Source of the DNA: Styela clava
Taxonomy: Eukaryota > Chordata > Ascidiacea > Stolidobranchia > Styelidae
Assembly (NCBI RefSeq): GCF_964204865.1
Contig: NC_135255.1
Location: 17,637,135 to 17,701,134 of the forward strand
Direction of reading: 5' to 3'
DNA: 64,000 nt
Made by a program: the position numbers and the translations under genes. Each line of letters opens with the position of its first letter. Within the stretch, counting starts at the first letter, position 1. Below, piece after piece: positions 23,413 to 37,440 of this stretch. The notes beneath the pieces were generated by a model that was not told where the DNA came from, searched no databases, and saw nothing but the letters and a program-made list of their open reading frames with translations.

Positions 23413-24391
23413 ACTTTCCTATTCGGAAAGTTACGATTTATATAATGTTTGTCATGTTTCTCCTACTACTTTGTAAGGCAAAGCGAGTACTCACCCTCGT
23501 TCCGTGTCTTTTGGAATGGGCGCGGAGCGTCAGGCACGAAGACAGCTGCAAATCTTCCATACTGCTTCCACCGGAGTAACTTCGGAACGCACAACAATTT
23601 CACGAATTCTTTAAATGGAAGTTAGATGGGCATTGTGATGTCACAGAGCAGAGACTGCAATTAAAATGTATTTGGTTACAGGCGAAGAGAATCTGGAATT
23701 TCTTTAACCGGTTAACTGCAGCGTGACGTTTGACGTAATATTTATTGTTTTAGCTTATTACGTCGCAATGGTTACAAATTAATTTCGAGTGATTTATCCT
23801 GGTATCTCTCAAAATTATTGACGAATCTAGATCGTTTTGTGATCCCTTGCTGCAAGAGATATGCAGCGTGCTTTGGACATATGGAAGTATTTTCGTGAAA
23901 CAGTTTCCGTTATTCAATGTCACTTATGTGACAAATTTACAGTGCCCAGTGTGCAAATTCTTCTTTGAGATATCATACGGAAAAACAGCATCAACTGCGC
24001 CACATGGAATAGACAATTTACGCTTTTACCGAAAACTGATTATGAATTTATCATTGTCCAATTTTCATAATCAGCAATCTTGGTACTTCAATTATTTTTC
24101 ACCTCTATTGGGTCTCTACAAATACAGTTAGTGATATTCTTTTAAATGAAACGCTACAGGAGATAAATTTGCGAAGACGTAATCATTTCTGACAAAATTG
24201 TACATTTTAAAGATGATTTGTACCTGAGATGTCAGTCAACGGTTAAAATAAATCGTAACCTTCAACCATCCAGAATGGGTCCACCATTCCCAGCCCCACT
24301 AATTAGTATTGTAAGTGGAAACTTAATCACCGTCACCGGAACCGTTTTCATAAATTCCCAATACATTATTGCGTGAAAACACCGACCATTT

Positions 24392-24581
24392 ATCGCTTCT
24401 TCGGCCTATTGGCTAAGATCAAGTGTAGTAACTGTTCTATTCAGATTAATACCTGAATCGTGGGGTACTCCCCCACTCTTGTATTAATTTGATTTTTGCG
24501 ACGACGAGAGCGAGGGTTCGGCTTGCCACTCCGCTCTCACCGGTCGGCTTGGCGTTGCACTACAGCCTTGACTGGCCCGTC
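24392..24581 (+). ncRNA. U2: U2 snRNA copy 21, majority sequence
   Basis: Majority sequence. Upstream haplotype T-G-A, with a private A>T near 24207. Confidence 0.97.
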
Positions 24582-25560
24582 ACTTTCCTATTCGGAAAGT
24601 TACGATTTATATAATGTTTGTCATGTTTCTCCTACTACTTTGTAAGGCAAAGCGAGTACTCACCCTCGTTCCGTGTCTTTTGGAATGGGCGCGGAGCGTC
24701 AGGCACGAAGACAGCTGCAAATCTTCCATACTGCTTCCACCGGAGTAACTTCGGAACGCACAACAATTTCACGAATTCTTTAAATGGAAGTTAGATGGGC
24801 ATTGTGATGTCACAGAGCAGAGACTGCAATTAAAATGTATTTGGTTACAGGCGAAGAGAATCTGGAATTTCTTTAACCGGTTAACTGCAGCGTGACGTTT
24901 GACGTAATATTTATTGTTTTAGCTTATTACGTCGCAATGGTTACAAATTAATTTCGAGTGATTTATCCTGGTATCTCTCAAAATTATTGACGAATCTAGA
25001 TCGTTTTGTGATCCCTTGCTGCAAGAGATATGCAGCGTGCTTTGGACATATGGAAGTATTTTCGTGAAACAGTTTCCGTTATTCAATGTCACTTATGTGA
25101 CAAATTTACAGTGCCCAGTGTGCAAATTCTTCTTTGAGATATCATACGGAAAAACAGCATCAACTGCGCCACATGGAATAGACAATTTACGCTTTTACCG
25201 AAAACTGATTATGAATTTATCATTGTCCAAATTTCATAATCAGCAATCTTGGTACTTCAATTATTTTTCACCTCTATTGGGTCTCTACAAATACAGTTAG
25301 TGATATTTTTTTAAATGAAACGCTACAGGAGATAAATTTGCGAAGACGTAATCATTTCTGACAAAATTGTACATTATAAAGATGATTTGTACCTGAGATG
25401 TCAGTCAACGGTTAAAATAAATCGTAACCTTCAACCATCCAGAATGGGTCCACCATTCCCAGCCCCACTAATTAGTATTGTAAGTGGAAACTTAATCACC
25501 GTCACCGGAACCGTTTTCATAAATTCCCAATACATTATTGCGTGAAAACACCGACCATTT

Positions 25561-25750
25561 ATCGCTTCTTCGGCCTATTGGCTCAGATCAAGTGTAGTAA
25601 CTGTTCTATTCAGATTAATACCTGAATCGTGGGGTACTCCCCCACTCTTGTATTAATTTGATTTTTGCGACGACGAGAGCGAGGGTTCGGCTTGCCACTC
25701 CGCTCTCACCGGTCGGCTTGGCGTTGCACTACAGCCTTGACTGGCCCGTC
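25561..25750 (+). ncRNA. U2: U2 snRNA copy 22, variant in U2/U6 helix I region
   Basis: A>C at 25584 (nt 24) changes GCTAAGATCA to GCTCAGATCA. This segment pairs with U6 near the spliceosome active site and is almost invariant among U2 RNAs. Of all the copies this one is the best candidate for impaired function. The promoter and the rest of the gene are the majority sequence. Upstream haplotype A-G-A. Confidence 0.95.
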
Positions 25751-26729
25751 ACTTTCCTATTCGGAAAGTTACGATTTATATAATGTTTGTCATGTTTCTC
25801 CTACTACTTTGTAAGGCAAAGCGAGTACTCACCCTCGTTCCGTGTCTTTTGGAATGGGCGCGGAGCGTCAGGCACGAAGACAGCTGCAAATCTTCCATAC
25901 TGCTTCCACCGGAGTAACTTCGGAACGCACAACAATTTCACGAATTCTTTAAATGGAAGTTAGATGGGCATTGTGATGTCACAGAGCAGAGACTGCAATT
26001 AAAATGTATTTGGTTACAGGCGAAGAGAATCTGGAATTTCTTTAACCGGTTAACTGCAGCGTGACGTTTGACGTAATATTTATTGTTTTAGCTTATTACG
26101 TCGCAATGGTTACAAATTAATTTCGAGTGATTTATCCTGGTATCTCTCAAAATTATTGACGAATCTAGATCGTTTTGTGATCCCTTGCTGCAAGAGATAT
26201 GCAGCGTGCTTTGGACATATGGAAGTATTTTCGTGAAACAGTTTCCGTTATTCAATGTCACTTATGTGACAAATTTACAGTGCCCAGTGTGCAAATTCTT
26301 CTTTGAGATATCATACGGAAAAACAGCATCAACTGCGCCACATGGAATAGACAATTTACGCTTTTACCGAAAACTGATTATGAATTTATCATTGTCCAAT
26401 TTTCATAATCAGCAATCTTGGTACTTCAATTATTTTTCACCTCTATTGGGTCTCTACAAATACAGTTAGTGATATTCTTTTAAATGAAACGCTACAGGAG
26501 ATAAATTTGCGAAGACGTAATCATTTCTGACAAAATTGTACATTATAAAGATGATTTGTACCTGAGATGTCAGTCAACGGTTAAAATAAATCGTAACCTT
26601 CAACCATCCAGAATGGGTCCACCATTCCCAGCCCCACTAATTAGTATTGTAAGTGGAAACTTAATCACCGTCACCGGAACCGTTTTCATAAATTCCCAAT
26701 ACATTATTGCGTGAAAACACCGACCATTT

Positions 26730-26919
26730 ATCGCTTCTTCGGCCTATTGGCTAAGATCAAGTGTAGTAACTGTTCTATTCAGATTAATACCTGAATCGTG
26801 GGGTACTCCCCCACTCTTGTATTAATTTGATTTTTGCGACGACGAGAGCGAGGGTTCGGCTTGCCACTCCGCTCTCACCGGTCGGCTTGGCGTTGCACTA
26901 CAGCCTTGACTGGCCCGTC
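26730..26919 (+). ncRNA. U2: U2 snRNA copy 23, majority sequence
   Basis: Gene body is the majority sequence. A>G at 26943 alters the last base of the candidate 3' box. Upstream haplotype T-G-A. Confidence 0.97.
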
Positions 26920-27898
26920 ACTTTCCTATTCGGAAAGTTACGGTTTATATAATGTTTGTCATGTTTCTCCTACTACTTTGTAAGGCAAAGCGAGTACTCA
27001 CCCTCGTTCCGTGTCTTTTGGAATGGGCGCGGAGCGTCAGGCACGAAGACAGCTGCAAATCTTCCATACTGCTTCCACCGGAGTAACTTCGGAACGCACA
27101 ACAATTTCACGAATTCTTTAAATGGAAGTTAGATGGGCATTGTGATGTCACAGAGCAGAGACTGCAATTAAAATGTATTTGGTTACAGGCGAAGAGAATC
27201 TGGAATTTCTTTAACCGGTTAACTGCAGCGTGACGTTTGACGTAATATTTATTGTTTTAGCTTATTACGTCGCAATGGTTACAAATTAATTTCGAGTGAT
27301 TTATCCTGGTATCTCTCAAAATTATTGACGAATCTAGATCGTTTTGTGATCCCTTGCTGCAAGAGATATGCAGCGTGCTTTGGACATATGGAAGTATTTT
27401 CGTGAAACAGTTTCCGTTATTCAATGTCACTTATGTGACAAATTTACAGTGCCCAGTGTGCAAATTCTTCTTTGAGATATCATACGGAAAAACAGCATCA
27501 ACTGCGCCACATGGAATAGACAATTTACGCTTTTACCGAAAACTGATTATGAATTTATCATTGTCCAATTTTCATAATCAGCAATCTTGGTACTTCAATT
27601 ATTTTTCACCTCTATTGGGTCTCTACAAATACAGTTAGTGATATTCTTTTAAATGAAACGCTACAGGAGATAAATTTGCGAAGACGTAATCATTTCTGAC
27701 AAAATTGTACATTATAAAGATGATTTGTTCCTGAGATGTCAGTCAACGGTTAAAATAAATCGTAACCTTCAACCATCCAGAATGGGTCCACCATTCCCAG
27801 CCCCACTAATTAGTATTGTAAGTGGAAACTTAATCACCGTCACCGGAACCGTTTTCATAAATTCCCAATACATTATTGCGTGAAAACACCGACCATTT

Positions 27899-28088
27899 AT
27901 CGCTTCTTCGGCCTATTGGCTAAGATCAAGTGTAGTAACTGTTCTATTCAGATTAATACCTGAATCGTGGGGTACTCCCCCACTCTTGTATTAATTTGAT
28001 TTTTGCGACGACGAGAGCGAGGGTTCGGCTTGCCACTCCGCTCTCACCGGTCGGCTTGGCGTTGCACTACAGCCTTGACTGGCCCGTC
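27899..28088 (+). ncRNA. U2: U2 snRNA copy 24, majority sequence
   Basis: Majority sequence. Upstream haplotype T-G-T. Confidence 0.97.
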
Positions 28089-29067
28089 ACTTTCCTATTC
28101 GGAAAGTTACGATTTATATAATGTTTGTCATGTTTCTCCTACTACTTTGTAAGGCAAAGCGAGTACTCACCCTCGTTCCGTGTCTTTTGGAATGGGCGCG
28201 GAGCGTCAGGCACGAAGACAGCTGCAAATCTTCCATACTGCTTCCACCGGAGTAACTTCGGAACGCACAACAATTTCACGAATTCTTTAAATGGAAGTTA
28301 GATGGGCATTGTGATGTCACAGAGCAGAGACTGCAATTAAAATGTATTTGGTTACAGGCGAAGAGAATCTGGAATTTCTTTAACCGGTTAACTGCAGCGT
28401 GACGTTTGACGTAATATTTATTGTTTTAGCTTATTACGTCGCAATGGTTACAAATTAATTTCGAGTGATTTATCCTGGTATCTCTCAAAATTATTGACGA
28501 ATCTAGATCGTTTTGTGATCCCTTGCTGCAAGAGATATGCAGCGTGCTTTGGACATATGGAAGTATTTTCGTGAAACAGTTTCCGTTATTCAATGTCACT
28601 TATGTGACAAATTTACAGTGCCCAGTGTGCAAATTCTTCTTTGAGATATCATACGGAAAAACAGCATCAACTGCGCCACATGGAATAGACAATTTACGCT
28701 TTTACCGAAAACTGATTATGAATTTATCATTGTCCAAATTTCATAATCAGCAATCTTGGTACTTCAATTATTTTTCACCTCTATTGGGTCTTTACAAATA
28801 CAGTTAGTGATATTCTTTTAAATGAAACGCTACAGGAGATAAATTTGCGAAGACGTAATCATTTCTGACAAAATTGTACATTATAAAGATGATTTGTACC
28901 TGAGATGTCAGTCAACGGTTAAAATAAATCGTAACCTTCAACCATCCAGAATGGGTCCACCATTCCCAGCCCCACTAATTAGTATTGTAAGTGGAAACTT
29001 AATCACCGTCACCGGAACCGTTTTCATAAATTCCCAATACATTATTGCGTGAAAACACCGACCATTT

Positions 29068-29257
29068 ATTGCTTCTTCGGCCTATTGGCTAAGATCAAGT
29101 GTAGTAACTGTTCTATTCAGATTAATACCTGAATCGTGGGGTACTCCCCCACTCTTGTATTAATTTGATTTTTGCGACGACGAGAGCGAGGGTTCGGCTT
29201 GCCACTCCGCTCTCACCGGTCGGCTTGGCATTGCACTACAGCCTTGACTGGCCCGTC
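29068..29257 (+). ncRNA. U2: U2 snRNA copy 25, nt 3 and loop IV variant
   Basis: C>T at 29070 (nt 3) makes the 5' end ATTGC. In U2/U6 helix II this would turn a C-G pair into U-G. G>A at 29230 (nt 163) changes loop IV from GGCGUUGC to GGCAUUGC. Together with a C>T in the upstream spacer near 28792, this links it to copies 42, 43 and 46. Upstream haplotype A-G-A. Confidence 0.96.
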
Positions 29258-30236
29258 ACTTTCCTATTCGGAAAGTTACGATTTATATAATGTTTGTCAT
29301 GTTTCTCCTACTACTTTGTAAGGCAAAGCGAGTACTCACCCTCGTTCCGTGTCTTTTGGAATGGGCGCGGAGCGTCAGGCACGAAGACAGCTGCAAATCT
29401 TCCATACTGCTTCCACCGGAGTAACTTCGGAACGCACAACAATTTCACGAATTCTTTAAATGGAAGTTAGATGGGCATTGTGATGTCACAGAGCAGAGAC
29501 TGCAATTAAAATGTATTTGGTTACAGGCGAAGAGAATCTGGAATTTCTTTAACCGGTTAACTGCAGCGTGACGTTTGACGTAATATTTATTGTTTTAGCT
29601 TATTACGTCGCAATGGTTACAAATTAATTTCGAGTGATTTATCCTGGTATCTCTCAAAATTATTGACGAATCTAGATCGTTTTGTGATCCCTTGCTGCAA
29701 GAGATATGCAGCGTGCTTTGGACATATGGAAGTATTTTCGTGAAACAGTTTCCGTTATTCAATGTCACTTATGTGACAAATTTACAGTGCCCAGTGTGCA
29801 AATTCTTCTTTGAGATATCATACGGAAAAACAGCATCAACTGCGCCACATGGAATAGACAATTTACGCTTTTACCGAAAACTGATTATGAATTTATCATT
29901 GTCCAATTTTCATAATCAGCAATCTTGGTACTTCAATTATTTTTCACCTCTATTGGGTCTCTACAAATACAGTTAGTGATATTCTTTTAAATGAAACGCT
30001 ACAGGAAATAAATTTGCGAAGACGTAATCATTTCTGACAAAATTGTACATTATAAAGATGATTTGTACCTGAGATGTCAGTCAACGGTTAAAATAAATCG
30101 TAACCTTCAACCATCCAGAATGGGTCCACCATTCCCAGCCCCACTAATTAGTATTGTAAGTGGAAACTTAATCACCGTCACCGGAACCGTTTTCATAAAT
30201 TCCCAATACATTATTGCGTGAAAACACCGACCATTT

Positions 30237-30426
30237 ATCGCTTCTTCGGCCTATTGGCTAAGATCAAGTGTAGTAACTGTTCTATTCAGATTAATACCTG
30301 AATCGTGGGGTACTCCCCCACTCTTGTATTAATTTGATTTTTGCGACGACGAGAGCGAGGGTTCGGCTTGCCACTCCGCTCTCAACGGTCGGCTTGGCGT
30401 TGCACTACAGCCTTGACTGGCCCGTC
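30237..30426 (+). ncRNA. U2: U2 snRNA copy 26, stem IV base variant
   Basis: C>A at 30385 (nt 149) opens the outer pair of stem-loop IV, as in copy 5. Its upstream haplotype is T-A-A rather than T-G-T, so the shared change sits on a different spacer background. Confidence 0.96.
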
Positions 30427-31405
30427 ACTTTCCTATTCGGAAAGTTACGATTTATATAATGTTTGTCATGTTTCTCCTACTACTTTGTAAGGCAAAGCGA
30501 GTACTCACCCTCGTTCCGTGTCTTTTGGAATGGGCGCGGAGCGTCAGGCACGGAGACAGCTGCAAATCTTCCATACTGCTTCCACCGGAGTAACTTCGGA
30601 ACGCACAACAATTTCACGAATTCTTTAAATGGAAGTTAGATGGGCATTGTGATGTCACAGAGCAGAGACTGCAATTAAAATGTATTTGGTTACAGGCGAA
30701 GAGAATCTGGAATTTCTTTAACCGGTTAACTGCAGCGTGACGTTTGACGTAATATTTATTGTTTTAGCTTATTACGTCGCAATGGTTACAAATTAATTTC
30801 GAGTGATTTATCCTGGTATCTCTCAAAATTATTGACGAATCTAGATCGTTTTGTGATCCCTTGCTGCAAGAGATATGCAGCGTGCTTTGGACATATGGAA
30901 GTATTTTCGTGAAACAGTTTCCGTTATTCAATGTCACTTATGTGACAAATTTACAGTGCCCAGTGTGCAAATTCTTCTTTGAGATATCATACGGAAAAAC
31001 AGCATCAACTGCGCCACATGGAATAGACAATTTACGCTTTTACCGAAAACTGATTATGAATTTATCATTGTCCAATTTTCATAATCAGCAATCTTGGTAC
31101 TTCAATTATTTTTCACCTCTATTGGGTCTCTACAAATACAGTTAGTGATATTCTTTTAAATGAAACGCTACAGGAAATAAATTTGCGAAGACGTAATCAT
31201 TTCTGACAAAATTGTACATTATAAAGATGATTTGTTCCTGAGATGTCAGTCAACGGTTAAAATAAATCGTAACCTTCAACCATCCAGAATGGGTCCACCA
31301 TTCCCAGCCCCACTAATTAGTATTGTAAGTGGAAACTTAATCACCGTCACCGGAACCGTTTTCATAAATTCCCAATACATTATTGCGTGAAAACACCGAC
31401 CATTT

Positions 31406-31595
31406 ATCGCTTCTTCGGCCTATTGGCTAAGATCAAGTGTAGTAACTGTTCTATTCAGATTAATACCTGAATCGTGGGGTACTCCCCCACTCTTGTATTA
31501 ATTTGATTTTTGCGACGACGAGAGCGAGGGTTCGGCTTGCCACTCCGCTCTCACCGGTCGGCTTGGCGTTGCACTACAGCCTTGACTGGCCCGTC
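31406..31595 (+). ncRNA. U2: U2 snRNA copy 27, majority sequence
   Basis: Majority sequence. Upstream haplotype T-A-T. Its spacer variant at 30553 has an exact partner 22 units later at 56271. Confidence 0.97.
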
Positions 31596-32574
31596 ACTTT
31601 CCTATTCGGAAAGTTACGATTTATATAATGTTTGTCATGTTTCTCCTACTACTTTGTAAGGCAAAGCGAGTACTCACCCTCGTTCCGTGTCTTTTGGAAT
31701 GGGCGCGGAGCGTCAGGCACGAAGACAGCTGCAAATCTTCCATACTGCTTCCACCGGAGTAACTTCGGAACGCACAACAATTTCACGAATTCTTTAAATG
31801 GAAGTTAGATGGGCATTGTGATGTCACAGAGCAGAGACTGCAATTAAAATGTATTTGGTTACAGGCGAAGAGAATCTGGAATTTCTTTAACCGGTTAACT
31901 GCAGCGTGACGTTTGACGTAATATTTATTGTTTTAGCTTATTACGTCGCAATGGTTACAAATTAATTTCGAGTGATTTATCCTGGTATCTCTCAAAATTA
32001 TTGACGAATCTAGATCGTTTTGTGATCCCTTGCTGCAAGAGATATGCAGCGTGCTTTGGACATATGGAAGTATTTTCGTGAAACAGTTTCCGTTATTCAA
32101 TGTCACTTATGTGACAAATTTACAGTGCCCAGTGTGCAAAATCTTCTTTGAGATATCATACGGAAAAACAGCATCAACTGCGCCACATGGAATAGACAAT
32201 TTACGCTTTTACCGAAAACTGATTATGAATTTATCATTGTCCAATTTTCATAATCAGCAATCTTGGTACTTCAATTATTTTTCACCTCTATTGGGTCTCT
32301 ACAAATACAGTTAGTGATATTCTTTTAAATGAAACGCTACAGGAGATAAATTTGCGAAGACGTAATCATTTCTGACAAAATTGTACATTATAAAGATGAT
32401 TTGTACCTGAGATGTCAGTCAACGGTTAAAATAAATCGTAACCTTCAACCATCCAGAATGGGTCCACCATTCCCAGCCCCACTAATTAGTATTGTAAGTG
32501 GAAACTTAATCACCGTCACCGGAACCGTTTTCATAAATTCCCAATACATTATTGCGTGAAAACACCGACCATTT

Positions 32575-32764
32575 ATCGCTTCTTCGGCCTATTGGCTAAG
32601 ATCAAGTGTAGTAACTGTTCTATTCAGATTAATACCTGAATCGTGGGGTACTCCCCCACTCTTGTATTAATTTGATTTTTGCGACGACGAGAGCGAGGGT
32701 TCGGCTTGCCACTCCGCTCTCACCGGTCGGCTTGGCGTTGAACTACAGCCTTGACTGGCCCGTC
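32575..32764 (+). ncRNA. U2: U2 snRNA copy 28, loop IV protein-site variant
   Basis: C>A at 32741 (nt 167) changes the loop IV core GUUGCAC to GUUGAAC. In known U2 RNAs this loop is bound by U2B'' with U2A'. The same change is in copy 50, exactly 22 units away. Upstream haplotype T-G-A, with a private T>A near 32141. Confidence 0.95.
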
Positions 32765-33743
32765 ACTTTCCTATTCGGAAAGTTACGATTTATATAATGT
32801 TTGTCATGTTTCTCCTACTACTTTGTAAGGCAAAGCGAGTACTCACCCTCGTTCCGTGTCTTTTGGAATGGGCGCGGAGCGTCAGGCACGAAGACAGCTG
32901 CAAATCTTCCATACTGCTTCCACCGGAGTAACTTCGGAACGCACAACAATTTCACGAATTCTTTAAATGGAAGTTAGATGGGCATTGTGATGTCACAGAG
33001 CAGAGACTGCAATTAAAATGTATTTGGTTACAGGCGAAGAGAATCTGGAATTTCTTTAACCGGTTAACTGCAGCGTGACGTTTGACGTAATATTTATTGT
33101 TTTAGCTTATTACGTCGCAATGGTTACAAATTAATTTCGAGTGATTTATCCTGGTATCTCTCAAAATTATTGACGAATCTAGATCGTTTTGTGATCCCTT
33201 GCTGCAAGAGATATGCAGCGTGCTTTGGACATATGGAAGTATTTTCGTGAAACAGTTTCCGTTATTCAATGTCACTTATGTGACAAATTTACAGTGCCCA
33301 GTGTGCAAATTCTTCTTTGAGATATCATACGGAAAAACAGCATCAACTGCGCCACATGGAATAGACAATTTACGCTTTTACCGAAAACTGATTATGAATT
33401 TATCATTGTCCAAATTTCATAATCAGCAATCTTGGTACTTCAATTATTTTTCACCTCTATTGGGTCTCTACAAATACAGTTAGTGATATTCTTTTAAATG
33501 AAACGCTACAGGAGATAAATTTGCGAAGACGTAATCATTTCTGACAAAATTGTACATTATAAAGATGATTTGTACCTGAGATGTCAGTCAACGGTTAAAA
33601 TAAATCGTAACCTTCAACCATCCAGAATGGGTCCACCATTCCCAGCCCCACTAATTAGTATTGTAAGTGGAAACTTAATCACCGTCACCGGAACCGTTTT
33701 CATAAATTCCCAATACATTATTGCGTGAAAACACCGACCATTT

Positions 33744-33933
33744 ATCGCTTCTTCGGCCTATTGGCTAAGATCAAGTGTAGTAACTGTTCTATTCAGATTA
33801 ATACCTGAATCGTGGGGTACTCCCCCACTCTTGTATTATTTTGATTTTTGCGACGACGAGAGCGAGGGTTCGGCTTGCCACTCCGCTCTCACCGGTCGGC
33901 TTGGCGTTGCACTACAGCCTTGACTGGCCCGTC
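33744..33933 (+). ncRNA. U2: U2 snRNA copy 29, variant upstream of Sm site
   Basis: A>T at 33839 (nt 96) lies five bases before the Sm site, which is itself unchanged. Upstream haplotype A-G-A. Confidence 0.96.
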
Positions 33934-34912
33934 ACTTTCCTATTCGGAAAGTTACGATTTATATAATGTTTGTCATGTTTCTCCTACTACTTTGTAAGGC
34001 AAAGCGAGTACTCACCCTCGTTCCGTGTCTTTTGGAATGGGCGCGGAGCGTCAGGCACGAAGACAGCTGCAAATCCTCCATACTGCTTCCACCGGAGTAA
34101 CTTCGGAACGCACAACAATTTCACGAATTCTTTAAATGGAAGTTAGATGGGCATTGTGATGTCACAGAGCAGAGACTGCAATTAAAATGTATTTGGTTAC
34201 AGGCAAAGAGAATCTGGAATTTCTTTAACCGGTTAACTGCAGCGTGACGTTTGACGTAATATTTATTGTTTTAGCTTATTACGTCGCAATGGTTACAAAT
34301 TAATTTCGAGTGATTTATCCTGGTATCTCTCAAAATTATTGACGAATCTAGATCGTTTTGTGATCCCTTGCTGCAAGAGATATGCAGCGTGCTTTGGACA
34401 TATGGAAGTATTTTCGTGAAACAGTTTCCGTTATTCAATGTCACTTATGTGACAAATTTACAGTGCCCAGTGTGCAAATTCTTCTTTGAGATATCATACG
34501 GAAAAACAGCATCAACTGCGCCACATGGAATAGACAATTTACGCTTTTACCGAAAACTGATTATGAATTTATCATTGTCCAAATTTCATAATCAGCAATC
34601 TTGGTACTTCAATTATTTTTCACCTCTATTGGGTCTCTACAAATACAGTTAGTGATATTCTTTTAAATGAAACGCTACAGGAGATAAATTTGCGAAGACG
34701 TAATCATTTCTGACAAAATTGTACATTATAAAGATGATTTGTACCTGAGATGTCAGTCAACGGTTAAAATAAATCGTAACCTTCAACCATCCAGAATGGG
34801 TCCACCATTCCCAGCCCCACTAATTAGTATTGTAAGTGGAAACTTAATCACCGTCACCGGAACCGTTTTCATAAATTCCCAATACATTATTGCGTAAAAA
34901 CACCGACCATTT

Positions 34913-35102
34913 ATCGCTTCTTCGGCCTATTGGCTAAGATCAAGTGTAGTAACTGTTCTATTCAGATTAATGCCTGAATCGTGGGGTACTCCCCCACTCT
35001 TGTATTAATTTGATTTTTGCGACGACGAGAGCGAGGGTTCGGCTTGCCACTCCGCTCTCACCGGTCGGCTTGGCGTTGCACTACAGCCTTGACTGGCCCG
35101 TC
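34913..35102 (+). ncRNA. U2: U2 snRNA copy 30, IIa loop variant
   Basis: A>G at 34972 (nt 60) is in the loop of hairpin IIa (AUUAAUAC to AUUAAUGC). G>A at 34896 is at -17. Upstream haplotype A-G-A; the spacer carries 34076 T>C and 34205 G>A, both repeated 22 units later. Confidence 0.96.
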
Positions 35103-36081
35103 ACTTTCCTATTCGGAAAGTTACGATTTATATAATGTTTGTCATGTTTCTCCTACTACTTTGTAAGGCAAAGCGAGTACTCACTCTCGTTCCGTGTCTT
35201 TTGGAATGGGCGCGGAGCGTCAGGCACGAAGACAGCTGCAAATCTTCCATACTGCTTCCACCGGAGTAACTTCGGAACGCACAACAATTTCACGAATTCT
35301 TTAAATGGAAGTTAGATGGGCATTGTGATGTCACAGAGCAGAGACTGCAATTAAAATGTATTTGGTTACAGGCGAAGAGAATCTGGAATTTCTTTAACCG
35401 GTTAACTGCAGCGTGACGTTTGACGTAATATTTATTGTTTTAGCTTATTACGTCGCAATGGTTACAAATTAATTTCGAGTGATTTATCCTGGTATCTCTC
35501 AAAATTATTGACGAATCTAGATCGTTTTGTGATCCCTTGCTGCAAGAGATATGCAGCGTGCTTTGGACATATGGAAGTATTTTCGTGAAACAGTTTCCGT
35601 TATTCAATGTCACTTATGTGACAAATTTACAGTGCCCAGTGTGCAAATTCTTCTTTGAGATATCATACGGAAAAACAGCATCAACTGCGCCACATGGAAT
35701 AGACAATTTACGCTTTTACCGAAAACTGATTATGAATTTATCATTGTCCAATTTTCATAATCAGCAATCTTGGTACTTCAATTATTTTTCACCTCTATTG
35801 GGTCTCTACAAATACAGTTAGTGATATTCTTTTAAATGAAACGCTACAGGAGATAAATTTGCGAAGACGTAATCATTTCTGACAAAATTGTACATTATAA
35901 AGATGATTTGTTCCTGAGATGTCAGTCAACGGTTAAAATAAATCGTAACCTTCAACCATCCAGAATGGGTCCACCATTCCCAGCCCCACTAATTAGTATT
36001 GTAAGTGGAAACTTAATCACCGTCACCGGAACCGTTTTCATAAATTCCCAATACATTATTGCGTGAAAACACCGACCATTT

Positions 36082-36271
36082 ATCGCTTCTTCGGCCTATT
36101 GGCTAAGATCAAGTGTAGTAACTGTTCTATTCAGATTAATACCTGAATCGTGGGGTACTCCCCCACTCTTGTATTAATTTGATTTTTGCGACGACGAGAG
36201 CGAGGGTTCGGCTTGCCACTCCGCTCTCACCGGTCGGCTTGGCGTTGCACTACAGCCTTGACTGGCCCGTC
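36082..36271 (+). ncRNA. U2: U2 snRNA copy 31, majority sequence
   Basis: Majority sequence. Upstream haplotype T-G-T, first of five consecutive T-G-T units. Confidence 0.97.
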
Positions 36272-37250
36272 ACTTTCCTATTCGGAAAGTTACGATTTAT
36301 ATAATGTTTGTCATGTTTCTCCTACTACTTTGTAAGGCAAAGCGAGTACTCACCCTCGTTCCGTGTCTTTTGGAATGGGCGCGGAGCGTCAGGCACGAAG
36401 ACAGCTGCAAATCTTCCATACTGCTTCCACCGGAGTAACTTCGGAACGCACAACAATTTCACGAATTCTTTAAATGGAAGTTAGATGGGCATTGTGATGT
36501 CACAGAGCAGAGACTGCAATTAAAATGTATTTGGTTACAGGCGAAGAGAATCTGGAATTTCTTTAACCGGTTAACTGCAGCGTGACGTTTGACGTAATAT
36601 TTATTGTTTTAGCTTATTACGTCGCAATGGTTACAAATTAATTTCGAGTGATTTATCCTGGTATCTCTCAAAATTATTGACGAATCTAGATCGTTTTGTG
36701 ATCCCTTGCTGCAAGAGATATGCAGCGTGCTTTGGACATATGGAAGTATTTTCGTGAAACAGTTTCCGTTATTCAATGTCACTTATGTGACAAATTTACA
36801 GTGCCCAGTGTGCAAATTCTTCTTTGAGATATCATACGGAAAAACAGCATCAACTGCGCCACATGGAATAGACAATTTACGCTTTTACCGAAAACTGATT
36901 ATGAATTTATCATTGTCCAATTTTCATAATCAGCAATCTTGGTACTTCAATTATTTTTCACCTCTATTGGGTCTCTACAAATACAGTTAGTGATATTCTT
37001 TTAAATGAAACGCTACAGGAGATAAATTTGCGAAGACGTAATCATTTCTGACAAAATTGTACATTATAAAGATGATTTGTTCCTGAGATGTCAGTCAACG
37101 GTTAAAATAAATCGTAACCTTCAACCATCCAGAATGGGTCCACCATTCCCAGCCCCACTAATTAGTATTGTAAGTGGAAACTTAATCACCGTCACCGGAA
37201 CCGTTTTCATAAATTCCCAATACATTATTGCGTGAAAACACCGACCATTT

Positions 37251-37440
37251 ATCGCTTCTTCGGCCTATTGGCTAAGATCAAGTGTAGTAACTGTTCTATT
37301 CAGATTAATACCTGAATCGTGGGGTACTCCCCCACTCTTGTATTAATTTGATTTTTGCGACGACGAGAGCGAGGGTTCGGCTTGCCACTCCGCTCTCACC
37401 GGTCGGCTTGGCGTTGCACTACAGCCTTGACTGGCCCGTC
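37251..37440 (+). ncRNA. U2: U2 snRNA copy 32, majority sequence
   Basis: Majority sequence. Upstream haplotype T-G-T. Confidence 0.97.
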
